From positions 11,054,643-11,118,642 of the forward strand of contig CM057140.1 of assembly GCA_029964075.1 (NCBI GenBank): DNA of 64,000 nucleotides, in the 5' to 3' direction. The stretch comes from Patiria pectinifera (taxonomy: Eukaryota > Echinodermata > Asteroidea > Valvatida > Asterinidae). The notes beneath the pieces are model-generated. The model saw only the letters and a program-made list of their open reading frames with translations. It did no database searches and had not been told where the DNA came from. A program made the position numbers and the translations under genes. Position 1 is the stretch's first letter; each line of letters opens with the position of its first letter. Positions 1 to 8,970 of this stretch are shown here, piece by piece.

Positions 1-581
1 CATGTACTATTGGAACAACACTGAGAAAAGAAAAAAAAGAAGAAACCAATAACAAAGAGAAAAAAATAACAAAAAGTAAACAAGAGCAAAACAAAAACAA
101 AAAAAACAGCCCCCAACCACTTAAAAATACTACAAATGAAAGAAAAAAAACATTAGGAGAACTGTTTTTCAAATATTACTTAGTATCAGCTTGGCTAACA
201 CTTTTAAAGTGAGATCTGAATGATTAATATGATTATTATCATACCAAATATAAAGTTTTCTTCAATTTGTTGATTATCAAACCGAGGCAAACAGGTTCCT
301 TCAGACGTGTTGATTTTTATGAACGTCAGCGGTGAAAAAGAGTCTCAATATTTGAAAATGTTGTTGGAAAACATTCCTGCCACTGCTTTCTTGCAATGAC
401 CAACAGCTCTCCCTATGCAAAATATTCTGTCTAACTTCACTCACCGGTAACTTCTAGCAATCATATTCAACTGCAGAGTTAATAGTAAGACAACTGTACC
501 GTTAGTAGAAACACGGTGACGGTTAGGGTCGCGGGATCTCCGCCCGAACACATAGGAAAATTCAATACTTGCCGTCCATAC
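1..581. other. KDM1A intron (no gene recognised)
   Basis: AT-rich sequence with a long A-rich opening (about 1-165). No coding signal was seen. It lies downstream of exon 5 on the minus strand, so it should be intronic. Confidence 0.6.
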
Positions 582-958
582 CGTTTGACCTCCACTCTCA
601 AACAGGGGACACTTCTGCTTAATTTTGGTCAGCTCCATGTTGACCTGCTTGCTGACGATGGTCATGGGGTTGCCCCCCAGCCCCGTCACCACCATGGCCC
701 CCAGGTCGGCCACGTAGTTGTTCTTGCGGTAGGTGGTGACGCGGCCCCCGACGCGGTCCCGGGCCTCCAGGATCGTCACGTCCATGCCGAAGGTCTGGAG
801 TTGGGAGGCTGCGGCCAGACCCGAGATGCCGGCACCGACGATCAGCACTTTGCCCAGGGTCTTGGTGGGCAGGGGCTTCAGACGCTTGTAGATGCCAAAG
901 TTGATCAGTCCGTGGCGCTCCAGGTAAGCATGGACACGCATCACCAGTTGGATATCGC
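582..958 (-). CDS. KDM1A: KDM1A coding exon 5 (SWIRM end and FAD-binding Rossmann motif)
   Basis: A 377-nt exon beginning at acceptor CATACAG. It encodes [17 protein letters not shown], the end of SWIRM, and then the dinucleotide-binding segment with GAGISG and DRVGGR. It also carries the nearly invariant [17 protein letters not shown] and VSKQVNMEL strings. Donor ACG|GTATGG in phase 0. The next exon lies beyond the left edge. Confidence 0.94.
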
Positions 959-3900
959 CTGTATGCACACATTTCCATTCAAACCAACTAGGTTAAAACT
1001 TAGTCCATGTTTTCAAGGTAGTTTTGAGTAATTGAAGAGCTGTGGTACCCCCACAGGGTATTCTCTAGGCACCCTGCCAAATGCAACAGAATGCAGTGCC
1101 AGCCTTGGTACCAAGTACCTACCCTGCCAAATGCAACGGAATGCAGGCATGGAATGCATGCAGATCAGGACACTGCTAAATGCAACAACTTGCAACAACT
1201 TTTTACTTGTGGTTAGGGTTAGGGTTAACACTAACTCCCTAGGCATTTTTGCTAGGATGCAACCTCAATCCTGCAAAATCCTCCAACTGCCTCCATGTAC
1301 AAACTGCATATAGCCTCAATCCATTATTTCATCCATTATTTCTTGAATGTGGTCTTTGGAGGGGTGACCACTGCCTCAATCCTGCAAAATTTAGCAATCA
1401 CTGTCAATGTGTTGAGGCAGAGCCAGTGACATCCTGGAGCAGTGCGGAGGATTTCAAGTATAATCTGGGCTTAAATTTATGCACGGCTGAGCATAAACAA
1501 CACAAGGTCCGGCCCAAGACCTTGACACAGAGCCTCCTCCGAAATCAGCAACACACTTTTGCCAGATAGCCTCAATCCTGCAAAATTCTCCAAATTGCAA
1601 AGAGGATTTTGGATGATTTGGGAAGGTTAGGGTTACTACTTGTACTTCACAAGTTTTTGCTTGGAACAAATCACAGGAATTTACAAAAACACTAAAAAAA
1701 ATCACACAAATAATCTGGCTAAAGCCAAAACATTCTCTTGAAATTATTGTGGATGCTTTTCATAAGACATCTCCCAACAACTACATGTACATATTAAGAA
1801 TTTTATGTTAACAAATCCACAAATCCTACGTCATAATAGTCCAAATTTCATCACCAGCTTTACCAATCCAATGAAGTACACATGCACAAGTAATAAATTT
1901 TCAAGAAAGGTCAATAAAAGACAAACTTACTGTTGTACGGAGCTTCAATCTGCGGCAGTGCGTTCTCAAATATCAACTGAAGCTTGGGATTCTCAAACCA
2001 CAGTTGGAGCTGGAAAGAAATGTATACAACTTATCTGTAGTAAAGTCCATCACAAGTCACTCAGAACTCCAAGTTCACAAGTGCAGACTCAAGTAACAGG
2101 TAATGAACAATGACAAATAATTGCTTTTGTCACAATTTATTGAATAGTGTGTGACCTTGATTAGCGAAGTCTGGACATGTGATGGATTGGTGATGGTCTC
2201 AACCACATGTCAAACACGGCAATATGCTGTCTGTGATCTACGACAATATATTTGTAGTGCAATATAGTTGTTGCAAGGAGCCCATAGGGCTTTATATGTA
2301 GCTTCGACCTGACACATGTATATTGGCTCAATATGGCCCCCGCATGAGATAACCAGCCGACATACCAACTCAAATGTCATGGTGCATTGTTTTAGTTCTG
2401 TCTGATTATGGCAATTAAGTCTGTACTCAGAGGGTTGTTAAGCAAGCCCACGGTGGAAGAGTTTATGTTGGGCGCGATCGGTGGATCTGTGCCATCATGC
2501 AATCGCGCGGAAATGCACTTGTGCAATCGGCCGATCCTGTAGGAAATCTCAGACTTTACTTGCCTTTTTTAAAACAATTCTCCAGAGGTGTGAATTAGAA
2601 AAAAAAGGGTGATCGACTGATGGCGTCGCTATCGAATGATGGCGGCATGATTAACCGATAGCACAGCACAATCGACCCACAGCGCCTACTTTTACCACTT
2701 ACCAGTCTGTTACGGATGTACAGGAACAGTTTCTGTGTCTGCGCTGGACTCTGAATGATATCAGGAAAGCAGGCTGCTTCCTGAGCTGTCATCTTATCAC
2801 TGGGAAGACGTGCTGAAAAGGCTGCTCCATCAAGACCTATATACAAATCAGACCAAACCATATAATCATTGGATTATTTGTCTTTTCCACTTCAAAGGAT
2901 TTTGGGGTTGTTAACAATAGGTCTCATTCAAATGACGTCATTTCCTACAGACCAGCCACGTTTTGAGCATCAACTTGCATTCAAACGCACATTGGCTGCA
3001 TCGTATTTCAAACACATTTCGAGCAACAAGCGCGCGTGTTTGGGACATTTTCAACACTGCGCAAGGCGTGCTACTGCTAGATTGCGTAAAATACGCAGTT
3101 GCAGTTCTCCTACAGAGATGGCCGTCATTGAGTGAGTCCTATTAGCCAATGCCATTAGAGGCTTTGAATGGTGAAGAACACCAAAAAAAAATGAAAAATT
3201 GAAACATTATCATTTGTGGATAGACTAATATACATGTACTATGCAATGATGTGACAAACTCCCAAAAAGAGTTTGTATGTTTTGGCACCAGATGTGTTTA
3301 CACTAAAGTTGTTCAAACAGTAAATATTTTTCGAGAAAATCCCTCGGTCCTACCTTTAGGTTCTTCCAGATCACTTTCCTCTGGCTCGTCTTCTGCTGGT
3401 TTTGTGACTTTTTCTTTCTTGAGTTGTCTCTCTTCCTCTGAGAAGTACTCGTCTTCTGAAAGATTGGCCAGCTTTTCATCCATCTCCCGATACTCGACCT
3501 GAGCGACATAATGAATGATAAGTAAGTTGTTCACGGTAAAGAATTCCTGTTTGGTTTCTGTTTCGATACTGTTTTGATAGTCCACAGAATACTGACTTTC
3601 ATGGAAAATAGGCCTACATGTACATGTATAATAAATCAAAAACATGATCAGAATGATTAAATTCAATCAGAGGGAAACACAAACATGCCAAAACATTAAT
3701 TTGTAATCAAATTCAAAAAGAAATAACAATCAAATTAAGAGCAAAGTTAATGTAATTAAAGAAGTTTGAAAGAAATAACAACAGGGCCTACATGAAAGAT
3801 CTGAAATGTAAATAAAAGCAAATACTGGCATCAAATTCAAGTATTTCAAACAAAACAAACAGCAATGCATTTCAAATTTGATCATAACAAAACTGACTTT

Positions 3901-4374
3901 ATATTAAAGGCCTATTAATAAGTATACCATAATTAAAAATACAATGTTTTTGTTATTACTATCCATATTTTTTTATATTATTATAATCATATTCATATTT
4001 TTCATTGTCATTTTCTCCTCATCATCATGGCTTGCCTTTGCCCGCTTCCTCTTGCTCTGTCTTCGGGGAGCATCGTGCATTCCTGGGGCTATTTTGAAGG
4101 TTTTCTGTGCATGTGATCCCGAACCCTGACTGTGGCCGTGGCCATGGCCATGGTTATGCATTCCGTGCGAGATGGAGTGGCTATGTCCGCCTGAGCCGCC
4201 GCCGCCGCCACCACCACCGTTGGCCGCCAGTGTGACACTCGGTCCCGACCCGCTGCTCCCAGATGCCGAACTCCCAGCGTCGGAAGACTGCGGACTTATC
4301 CTCTTTTTTGCCTCATCTCCGCTACCACCGTTGTCCTTTTCCTTTTCCTTACGCTCCATGATGTCTACGGACAA
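582..4374 (-). CDS. KDM1A: KDM1A/LSD1 lysine-specific histone demethylase, N-terminal five exons (partial)
   Basis: FAD-dependent H3K4me1/2 demethylase of CoREST-type nuclear repressor complexes. Five coding exons join in frame: 4036-4359, 3354-3498, 2703-2836, 1931-2009 and 582-958, giving about 353 residues before the gene runs off the left edge. A Gly-repeat and His-rich low-complexity N-terminus ends in a basic KRKRAK motif and is followed by [18 protein letters not shown], an LSD1 hallmark. The SWIRM domain spans roughly residues 157-258. The Rossmann FAD site follows, with GAGISG near 269-274 and [10 protein letters not shown] near 291-300, where the Glu should bind the FAD ribose. The amine oxidase/tower part is outside. 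An in-frame ATG at 4374 would add five residues (MSVDI). Intron 1 uses a GC donor. The gene is head-to-head with the HDX-like gene. Family identity is very secure; the exact start is not. Confidence 0.95.
1030..1660. repeat. KDM1A intron 4 with a degenerate short repeat
   Basis: Variants of CCTCAATCCTGCAAAAT recur near 1262, 1373 and 1569. CCCTGCCAAATGCAAC recurs near 1071 and 1123. The phrase CTAACTCCCTAGGCA near 1231 returns near 7684 (CTAACTCCCTAGCAT), so this is a dispersed element rather than unique intron sequence. Three telomere-type TTAGGG units sit at 1211-1227. Confidence 0.5.
1931..2009 (-). CDS. KDM1A: KDM1A coding exon 4 (SWIRM, middle)
   Basis: A 79-nt exon encoding [20 protein letters not shown] and then IEAPYN. 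Acceptor TTTCCAG, donor AACA|GTAAGT. Phase 1 exit completes the Ser codon with exon 5. Confidence 0.9.
2703..2836 (-). CDS. KDM1A: KDM1A coding exon 3 (SWIRM, first part)
   Basis: Acceptor TATATAG; encodes [20 protein letters not shown] and on to the FLYIRNR helix of the SWIRM domain. Donor CTG|GTAAGT, phase 0 exit. Confidence 0.92.
3354..3498 (-). CDS. KDM1A: KDM1A coding exon 2
   Basis: Acceptor TCGCTCAG, then [20 protein letters not shown] and an acidic/basic linker. The exon is 145 nt and its donor is AAAG|GTAGGA. It links the N-terminal tail to the SWIRM domain and joins exon 3 in phase 1 to give PKGLDGAAF. Confidence 0.9.
4036..4374 (-). CDS. KDM1A: KDM1A coding exon 1
   Basis: Starts at ATG 4359 ([10 protein letters not shown]) or the in-frame ATG 4374 (MSVDIMERK). 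It encodes poly-Gly followed by a His/Gly/Ser-rich stretch ([13 protein letters not shown]) and ends KRKRAK. The exon ends in phase 0 at AAG, followed by GCAAGC rather than a GT donor. No GT donor lies nearby that would rejoin the conserved VEYREMDE in exon 2. Confidence 0.85.
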
Positions 4375-5128
4375 TGTGTTGCTCCCTCTTTGGCTTAAAA
4401 ATCCGACGAAATTAGGAATGTTGATTTCTCATCTCGACATTTTACAGGACAAAGAAATTTGCGTTCGTGCAAAGATCATACGTACGGCGCGTACAATGTA
4501 CACAGCACCGGTACGGTGTCCTCGGCCTCCGAAATGATTACGGAACAAAAGGAGTATCGGTTGCTATCGAGTATCGATTATTTTTTTCAATATCGGTTTT
4601 CACATGTCATATTTTCGTTATATTTTTCTCTTCCAAACTGAGCTTTGAACATCTCATTTGTTATTTTTACTTTAATAGAAAGTCCACAGAATTTCTCTAA
4701 TCATTGAATCGATTGGTTCTACAATTCTTTTAATTGATCGATTGTAAAGTCGAATCGGTAGGCGATCGATTATTTCTCGGTTAAGCAGAAGGTCACCTAA
4801 AACTGCTGCCCTTTAAAAACTTATTTTGTAAACACGGTGATTCCCTTTAGGAGATGGGCTCTTGCAAATTCTGTTGAGATGGTTCCCATTGCAAACAAAC
4901 TCTTATTTTTGATTCATAATGATTCAGAAAAAGTCGAAAATATGGCTTGAAAACGGACGGTAAGATTGTGATGAATCAACGTGCATTGTGGGTAATCATG
5001 AATGATTGATTAGATAAATAGATTTAGATCCACCATCTTTGATGATTTTAAAGATTCCGTGCGAAATTTGATCTCACAGGGTGAGAAATAAGTAAAAGGG
5101 CATCATTTTTGGTGCATTTCCGTACGTC
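4375..5128. promoter_or_regulatory. Putative bidirectional promoter between KDM1A and the HDX-like gene
   Basis: The two start codons face away from each other with about 770 bp between them. There is no other gene and no obvious TATA box correctly placed for either. The region must hold both 5' UTRs and both promoters unless a non-coding first exon lies elsewhere. Bidirectional use is inferred from the geometry only. Confidence 0.5.
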
Positions 5129-5182
5129 ATGGATTATGGTATTCGGTTGGAACATGTATCTTTCAATCCGTTGCCTCAGAAA
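5129..5182 (+). CDS. HDX: HDX-like coding exon 1
   Basis: An 18-codon exon encoding MDYGIRLEHVSFNPLPQK, followed by donor AAA|GTGAGT. It joins exon 2 in phase 0. A later in-frame Met (MRYSF, exon 2) is an alternative start that would still include the homeodomain, so this exon is probable rather than certain. Confidence 0.65.
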
Positions 5183-8100
5183 GTGAGTATTATTGACAGT
5201 TTTCAAGTTAAAACTGCCTTAAACCGGGGTCGTCGCTTGTCGCTGCGCGGTGTTTTTACACACTAGCGCTCTACAATACGTACGATCTTTTCAATGGGCG
5301 TGGTTCTGACGGTGCCGGTGGGGGTGTATGAAGGAAGGAGTACCTGGTTGTCATGGCTGTGTACAATTTGTATGGGGTATGGAGTGGGGTCGGGTATATC
5401 ATGCATTTCCTAACAATTGAAATTGGAAATGTTTCTCACTCTCAGTTTCCATTCCAAATTAATTTCCATGGCATTTTTTGGTTTAAATTTTATATTTCCA
5501 AATTCCAAATTCCATTCCAAGGGCAAGATTGATTTGAGTTGAATTCAGGAATGTTTGTTTAACTTTCTTACATTGTATAGATTTTTGTTTGTTTTAGTAT
5601 TTTGTTATTTCTATATATTTCTTGCCAACCCCCCCCCCCTTTTTTCATCAGGGACCGCGCATTCTAAAAACAGCAATCTTTATTTTATCAACAGGTCCCT
5701 ATGCGCTACTCCTTCAGCTTGGACCAGAAGAGAATCTTGATGAAGCACTATGAGAACGGCATGCATGGGCAGAGCCTGGCCTACCAGGACAAGATTGTGG
5801 CTTGTGCTCAAGAGGCTGGGGTGGACTTTGACATTGTCAGGGTAACTACTAGCCCCATAAATGCAGCCCAGACAGAAGAGTGCCTCTGTTTCCTGGGCCC
5901 CACAGCCACCTGTGGAATTTGTTTTCTTTTAAATGTATCACAGGTTTCTTCAGGCTTGTGAGCTACAGTGCCTAGGGCGCTTTTGAGGAATCCTTGGTTT
6001 CATTACCAGAAATGATTAATAATAATAATAATTAATTTCTGGGTTAGATGACTTTCCTGGTTGCCGAAACACGAAAGAAAGATGTTGACATTCTAGATAA
6101 TGTACATGTAGAGATTCCATTTAATTTCCAGAGAAAAGTTTGTTAATATCGGTCTTGAAATTTTATCTGGAGACTTTAACATGGAAATCAAACTTCTGGG
6201 CCTGCCCAGTTTTTCGCCTGTGTTAGTAACCAGGTAAGTATGCAACCAAAAGACACAAGACAGTCTGTTATTCACAACTCGGAGAAGCACATTTTCCTGT
6301 GCTTTTTTCCACAGGTGGCTGTGGGGCCCAGAATACGCAGTCTAGTATCCAGGACCCGTTAATGGGGCTGGTTAACCAAAGACTGATAAAACAGTTTACC
6401 TATGCCTTAAAATATTCAACATGTACCTATCCAATGGTAGATTTGGTGCTTTGGTTCAAATCTGTGAATATCATTTATCATTTTTTTTTTTTAGAACTGG
6501 ATCGGTAACATGCGTCGCAAACGTCGAATGGAAAGTGCACAGAAGAACCCCATGCCTGGCATGATGCTACAGCACGACCAGTCAGCCGAGAACAAACGGC
6601 GTTACCTCCTGCCTTCCGGCGCCTTCAGTGGGCCACAGTACATCCTCCGTCACCCGCCAAACGGGGGACAGCAGCCCACCCAGACAGGACCTGCATCCAG
6701 AGCCGGTGCCCCTGGCTCAAACATTTCTCTTCCCTTGAGGAACTCGCCCTTGGCCCCCCGAGACCAGAACGTCAACCAGCCAGTAGGCTCAGGGCAACAG
6801 AGTTTGGTAAGGATGGGAAGCCGCATTTAATTCGGTAAACGTTCAACTGAGTGTTCATGTTTCTCTTACGCTGTACAAAGGCTGCCACTTTTCTCATTAT
6901 GTGTGCATCGGGTACAACAAATTATATACAATGCATAATCTGGTTGAGTCAATTTAGAAAGTTGCCAATAATTGCGAAATGTATTTATTAAACTTCAAAG
7001 GATGTAATAACATTCTCCTAATCAAATTACAAGTGATTACAGGCATCCTCAATTCTTTTTAAAAATAAATCTAGAAGGAAGATCACATGAATACAAGATC
7101 CATTTCTAAAATGTTGATTCCCTTTGTGAAAACTTTTGTGAAAATTTGTACACAGATTCTGACTTTTTTTTGTGCAGCCAGGGTCAGGCACCCAGGCGGC
7201 GTTCCTGCCGACCCCAGCGAAACAGGAATCAGATGCCGACAAGAGCAGCTGTCTGGTTGCCGGCACGGCGACTCATCATCAGCCCTCATCGCAGCCACAG
7301 CAACAAGTAGCACTGAATGCGACAGCTGTCGACCGATTCCCGGATGAGACGATCCCAGTCATGAGGAGTCAAGGTTTGGCGCCGAGTCTGGAGATCGACG
7401 ACAGTGAATGGAGGCAACAGCAGATTCAGAGAATAATGCAACAAGTGCAGCAATCTGTAAGTGTGTCTCGGAAGGGTTAGTCGCAGATCCATGCTCTGAA
7501 GCAAAGTTCAGGGACCCTATACAATTTATTAAGAGACTCTCTAAATTTATCATTCTGCACAGATCTTCAGGTTTGTTTTCGTCTTCTTTTGAAGCTTAAT
7601 TTCTTTTCATTATAAAATGTGAGGTCTTCAAACAGTTACAAGTGTGTTTGCTTTCCGAACTCTTTATTGAGAATTTGTGTTTAACCCTAACTCCCTAGCA
7701 TAATTTGCTAGGAACCATACCCATCCTGGCAAATTCCAACGCCTTATGGGAAACTGCACACACATATTTCTGGCTTTGTTTCTGGAGGTGTGCCAACCCA
7801 ATTTAAAAGACTGTTAGTTTAGGGGTACTGTACCCATCCTGACAGATTCCAACAAAACATGCCGTTGGGGTTTGGCTGAGTTCTGTCAGGGTTAATAAAG
7901 TTTACTCTTTTGTCCAATTGCCTAAAAGGTACATCAGTTGGAAAGTCTTGGTTGCGAGTGTGTAGTGGCCAGCGTCGTTCCGTCCGACGGCGGCACCTAC
8001 ATCACCGGTACCCCGGTAGCGGTCCAGTACTTCTCCGAGATCCAGAAGATCCAGGCCATGGCGGACTATGTCAACCCCGCCTCCCCACCTTCCGTTAGCA

Positions 8101-8970
8101 GCGACGGTGAACCCAATGATGCCGCAGAGGAGGTCGCTGATGGGCCCAACAGCTGCCAGCGGAACCAGCCGGGGCAGGGTACCGGCACAATGAAGGAAGA
8201 GATTGAGGGAAAGGAGTGTCTGGACCAGAGAGGGGGCGATCCCACAGATGAAGGTGATGAGGAGAAAGCGGACTTGGATCAGAGGGATGGAGAGGTCATA
8301 CATGCTGGTAAGTTAATCTCAAATGAAAAATGACCACATTCCAATATTCCGTTATGAGATATGGTGGACACAATAGGGCACTGTTTGTTTTGGTCATACA
8401 TGCTGGTAAGTTATCCTCAAACAGAAAATGACAACATTCCAATATTCCGTTTTGAGATATGGTGGACACAATAGGGCACTGTTTGGTTTGGGTCAATTTT
8501 GGTAAATACGAAAGAATTTACCTAAACCAAATACAGAAATTGAAAAGTGACCTTATTAAGGTCAGGGCTCAGTGACACATTGTATTGTAAAACCTTTATA
8601 TTTTCCACACTATTAATCGTCTGCTTCTGGGTGATGAGAGGCAATTACAGAAAAGTGTCTACCTCAAGGACACAGGGACCATGGCCTTTTATTTTAAAGT
8701 TTCAAATTTAATTCACACTAGTCTAGAGTAAAAAAAAAATAAGTTACTACTGGACTACAAGGCCATTCAACTGAGTACTTATTCACTTTGACAAATGTTT
8801 TGGTCTAAATTTTAATTTAATTTTTGTTTTTAACTTTGCTGATTTTCTTGTATTTTTTTTCAGGGGAGGAGATTTACATAGTCAACAAGGAGCATTACAT
8901 CATTGGAACTGGTACCTTGCTGCCGGCGCCCCACAGACAAATCGAATTGAAGAACACACCGCTGTGTTGA
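5129..8970 (+). CDS. HDX: HDX-like divergent homeobox transcription factor (complete, six coding exons)
   Basis: Six exons join in frame (5129-5182, 5695-5841, 6495-6806, 7178-7456, 7938-8307, 8864-8970) to give about 422 residues. The divergent homeodomain occupies roughly residues 21-83: FSLDQKRILMKHYENGM at its start, VRNWIGNMRRKRR in the recognition helix. The W, N and R of homeodomain positions 48, 51 and 53 are kept, while position 49 is Ile instead of Phe. That pattern, and QRILQRYYENGM-like helix 1, point to HDX rather than a typical ANTP or PRD class. The rest is Pro/Gln-rich and acidic linker with a conserved-looking block (SLGCECVVASVVPSDGGTYI) and a short C-terminal exon. Only one homeodomain is visible. 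The protein should be a nuclear DNA-binding protein; its target genes are unknown. The exact orthology call is likely but not proven. Confidence 0.85.
5695..5841 (+). CDS. HDX: HDX-like coding exon 2 (homeodomain helices 1-2)
   Basis: Acceptor ATCAACAG, then 49 codons covering VPMRYSFSLDQKRILMKHYE to GVDFDIVR. Donor AGG|GTAACT, phase 0. It carries the first two helices of the homeodomain. Confidence 0.88.
5942..6020 (-). repeat. Dispersed repeat copy (family with 25.57, 60.52 and 63.1 kb)
   Basis: Read on the minus strand, it is nearly identical to 25567-25645. Shared words include TCTGGTAATGAAACCAAGG, CCTAGGCACTGTAGCTC and CAAGCCTGAAGAAACC. It lies in intron 2 of the HDX-like gene. Confidence 0.75.
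6495..6806 (+). CDS. HDX: HDX-like coding exon 3 (recognition helix and linker)
   Basis: A long T tract and acceptor TTAG precede NWIGNMRRKRRM, the homeodomain recognition helix. A Pro/Gln/Gly-rich linker follows. 104 codons, donor TTG|GTAAGG. Confidence 0.88.
7178..7456 (+). CDS. HDX: HDX-like coding exon 4
   Basis: Acceptor TTTTGTGCAG, then 93 codons beginning PGSGTQAAFLPTPAKQE and ending DSEWRQQQIQRIMQQVQQS, a probable amphipathic helix. Donor TCT|GTAAGT. Confidence 0.82.
7679..7900. repeat. Intronic dispersed repeat in the HDX-like gene
   Basis: Contains CTAACTCCCTAGCAT and two copies of ACCCATCCTG(G/A)CA(G/A)ATTCCAAC. It resembles the repeat in KDM1A intron 4 near 1230. Confidence 0.45.
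7938..8307 (+). CDS. HDX: HDX-like coding exon 5
   Basis: Encodes LESLGCECVVASVVPSDGG and on into a strongly acidic tail (KEEIEGKECLDQRGGD). Two acceptors are possible, both in phase 0: CATCAG at 7937 or AAAAG at 7928. The second would add Val-His-Gln. The donor is CTG|GTAAGT with phase 1 exit. The exon end and donor are tandemly duplicated 98 bp downstream. Confidence 0.8.
8294..8489 (+). repeat. 98-bp tandem duplication spanning an exon end and its splice donor
   Basis: Two direct copies, 8294-8391 and 8392-8489, are nearly identical. Each begins GGTCATACATGCTGGTAAGT, that is, the last bases of exon 5 plus its donor. This gives a second intact donor at 8406. Confidence 0.9.
8864..8970 (+). 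CDS. HDX: HDX-like terminal coding exon 6
   Basis: A strong T-rich tract and CAG acceptor open a reading frame that continues exon 5 in phase: GEEIYIVNKEHYIIGTGTLL, then PAPHRQIELKNTPLC and TGA at 8968-8970. It is too short for length-filtered ORF detection. Confidence 0.78.

Noticed and set aside
1211-1227. Interstitial telomeric repeat
   Set aside because: Fewer than three full TTAGGG units, inside a dispersed intronic repeat; too short to claim telomere origin.
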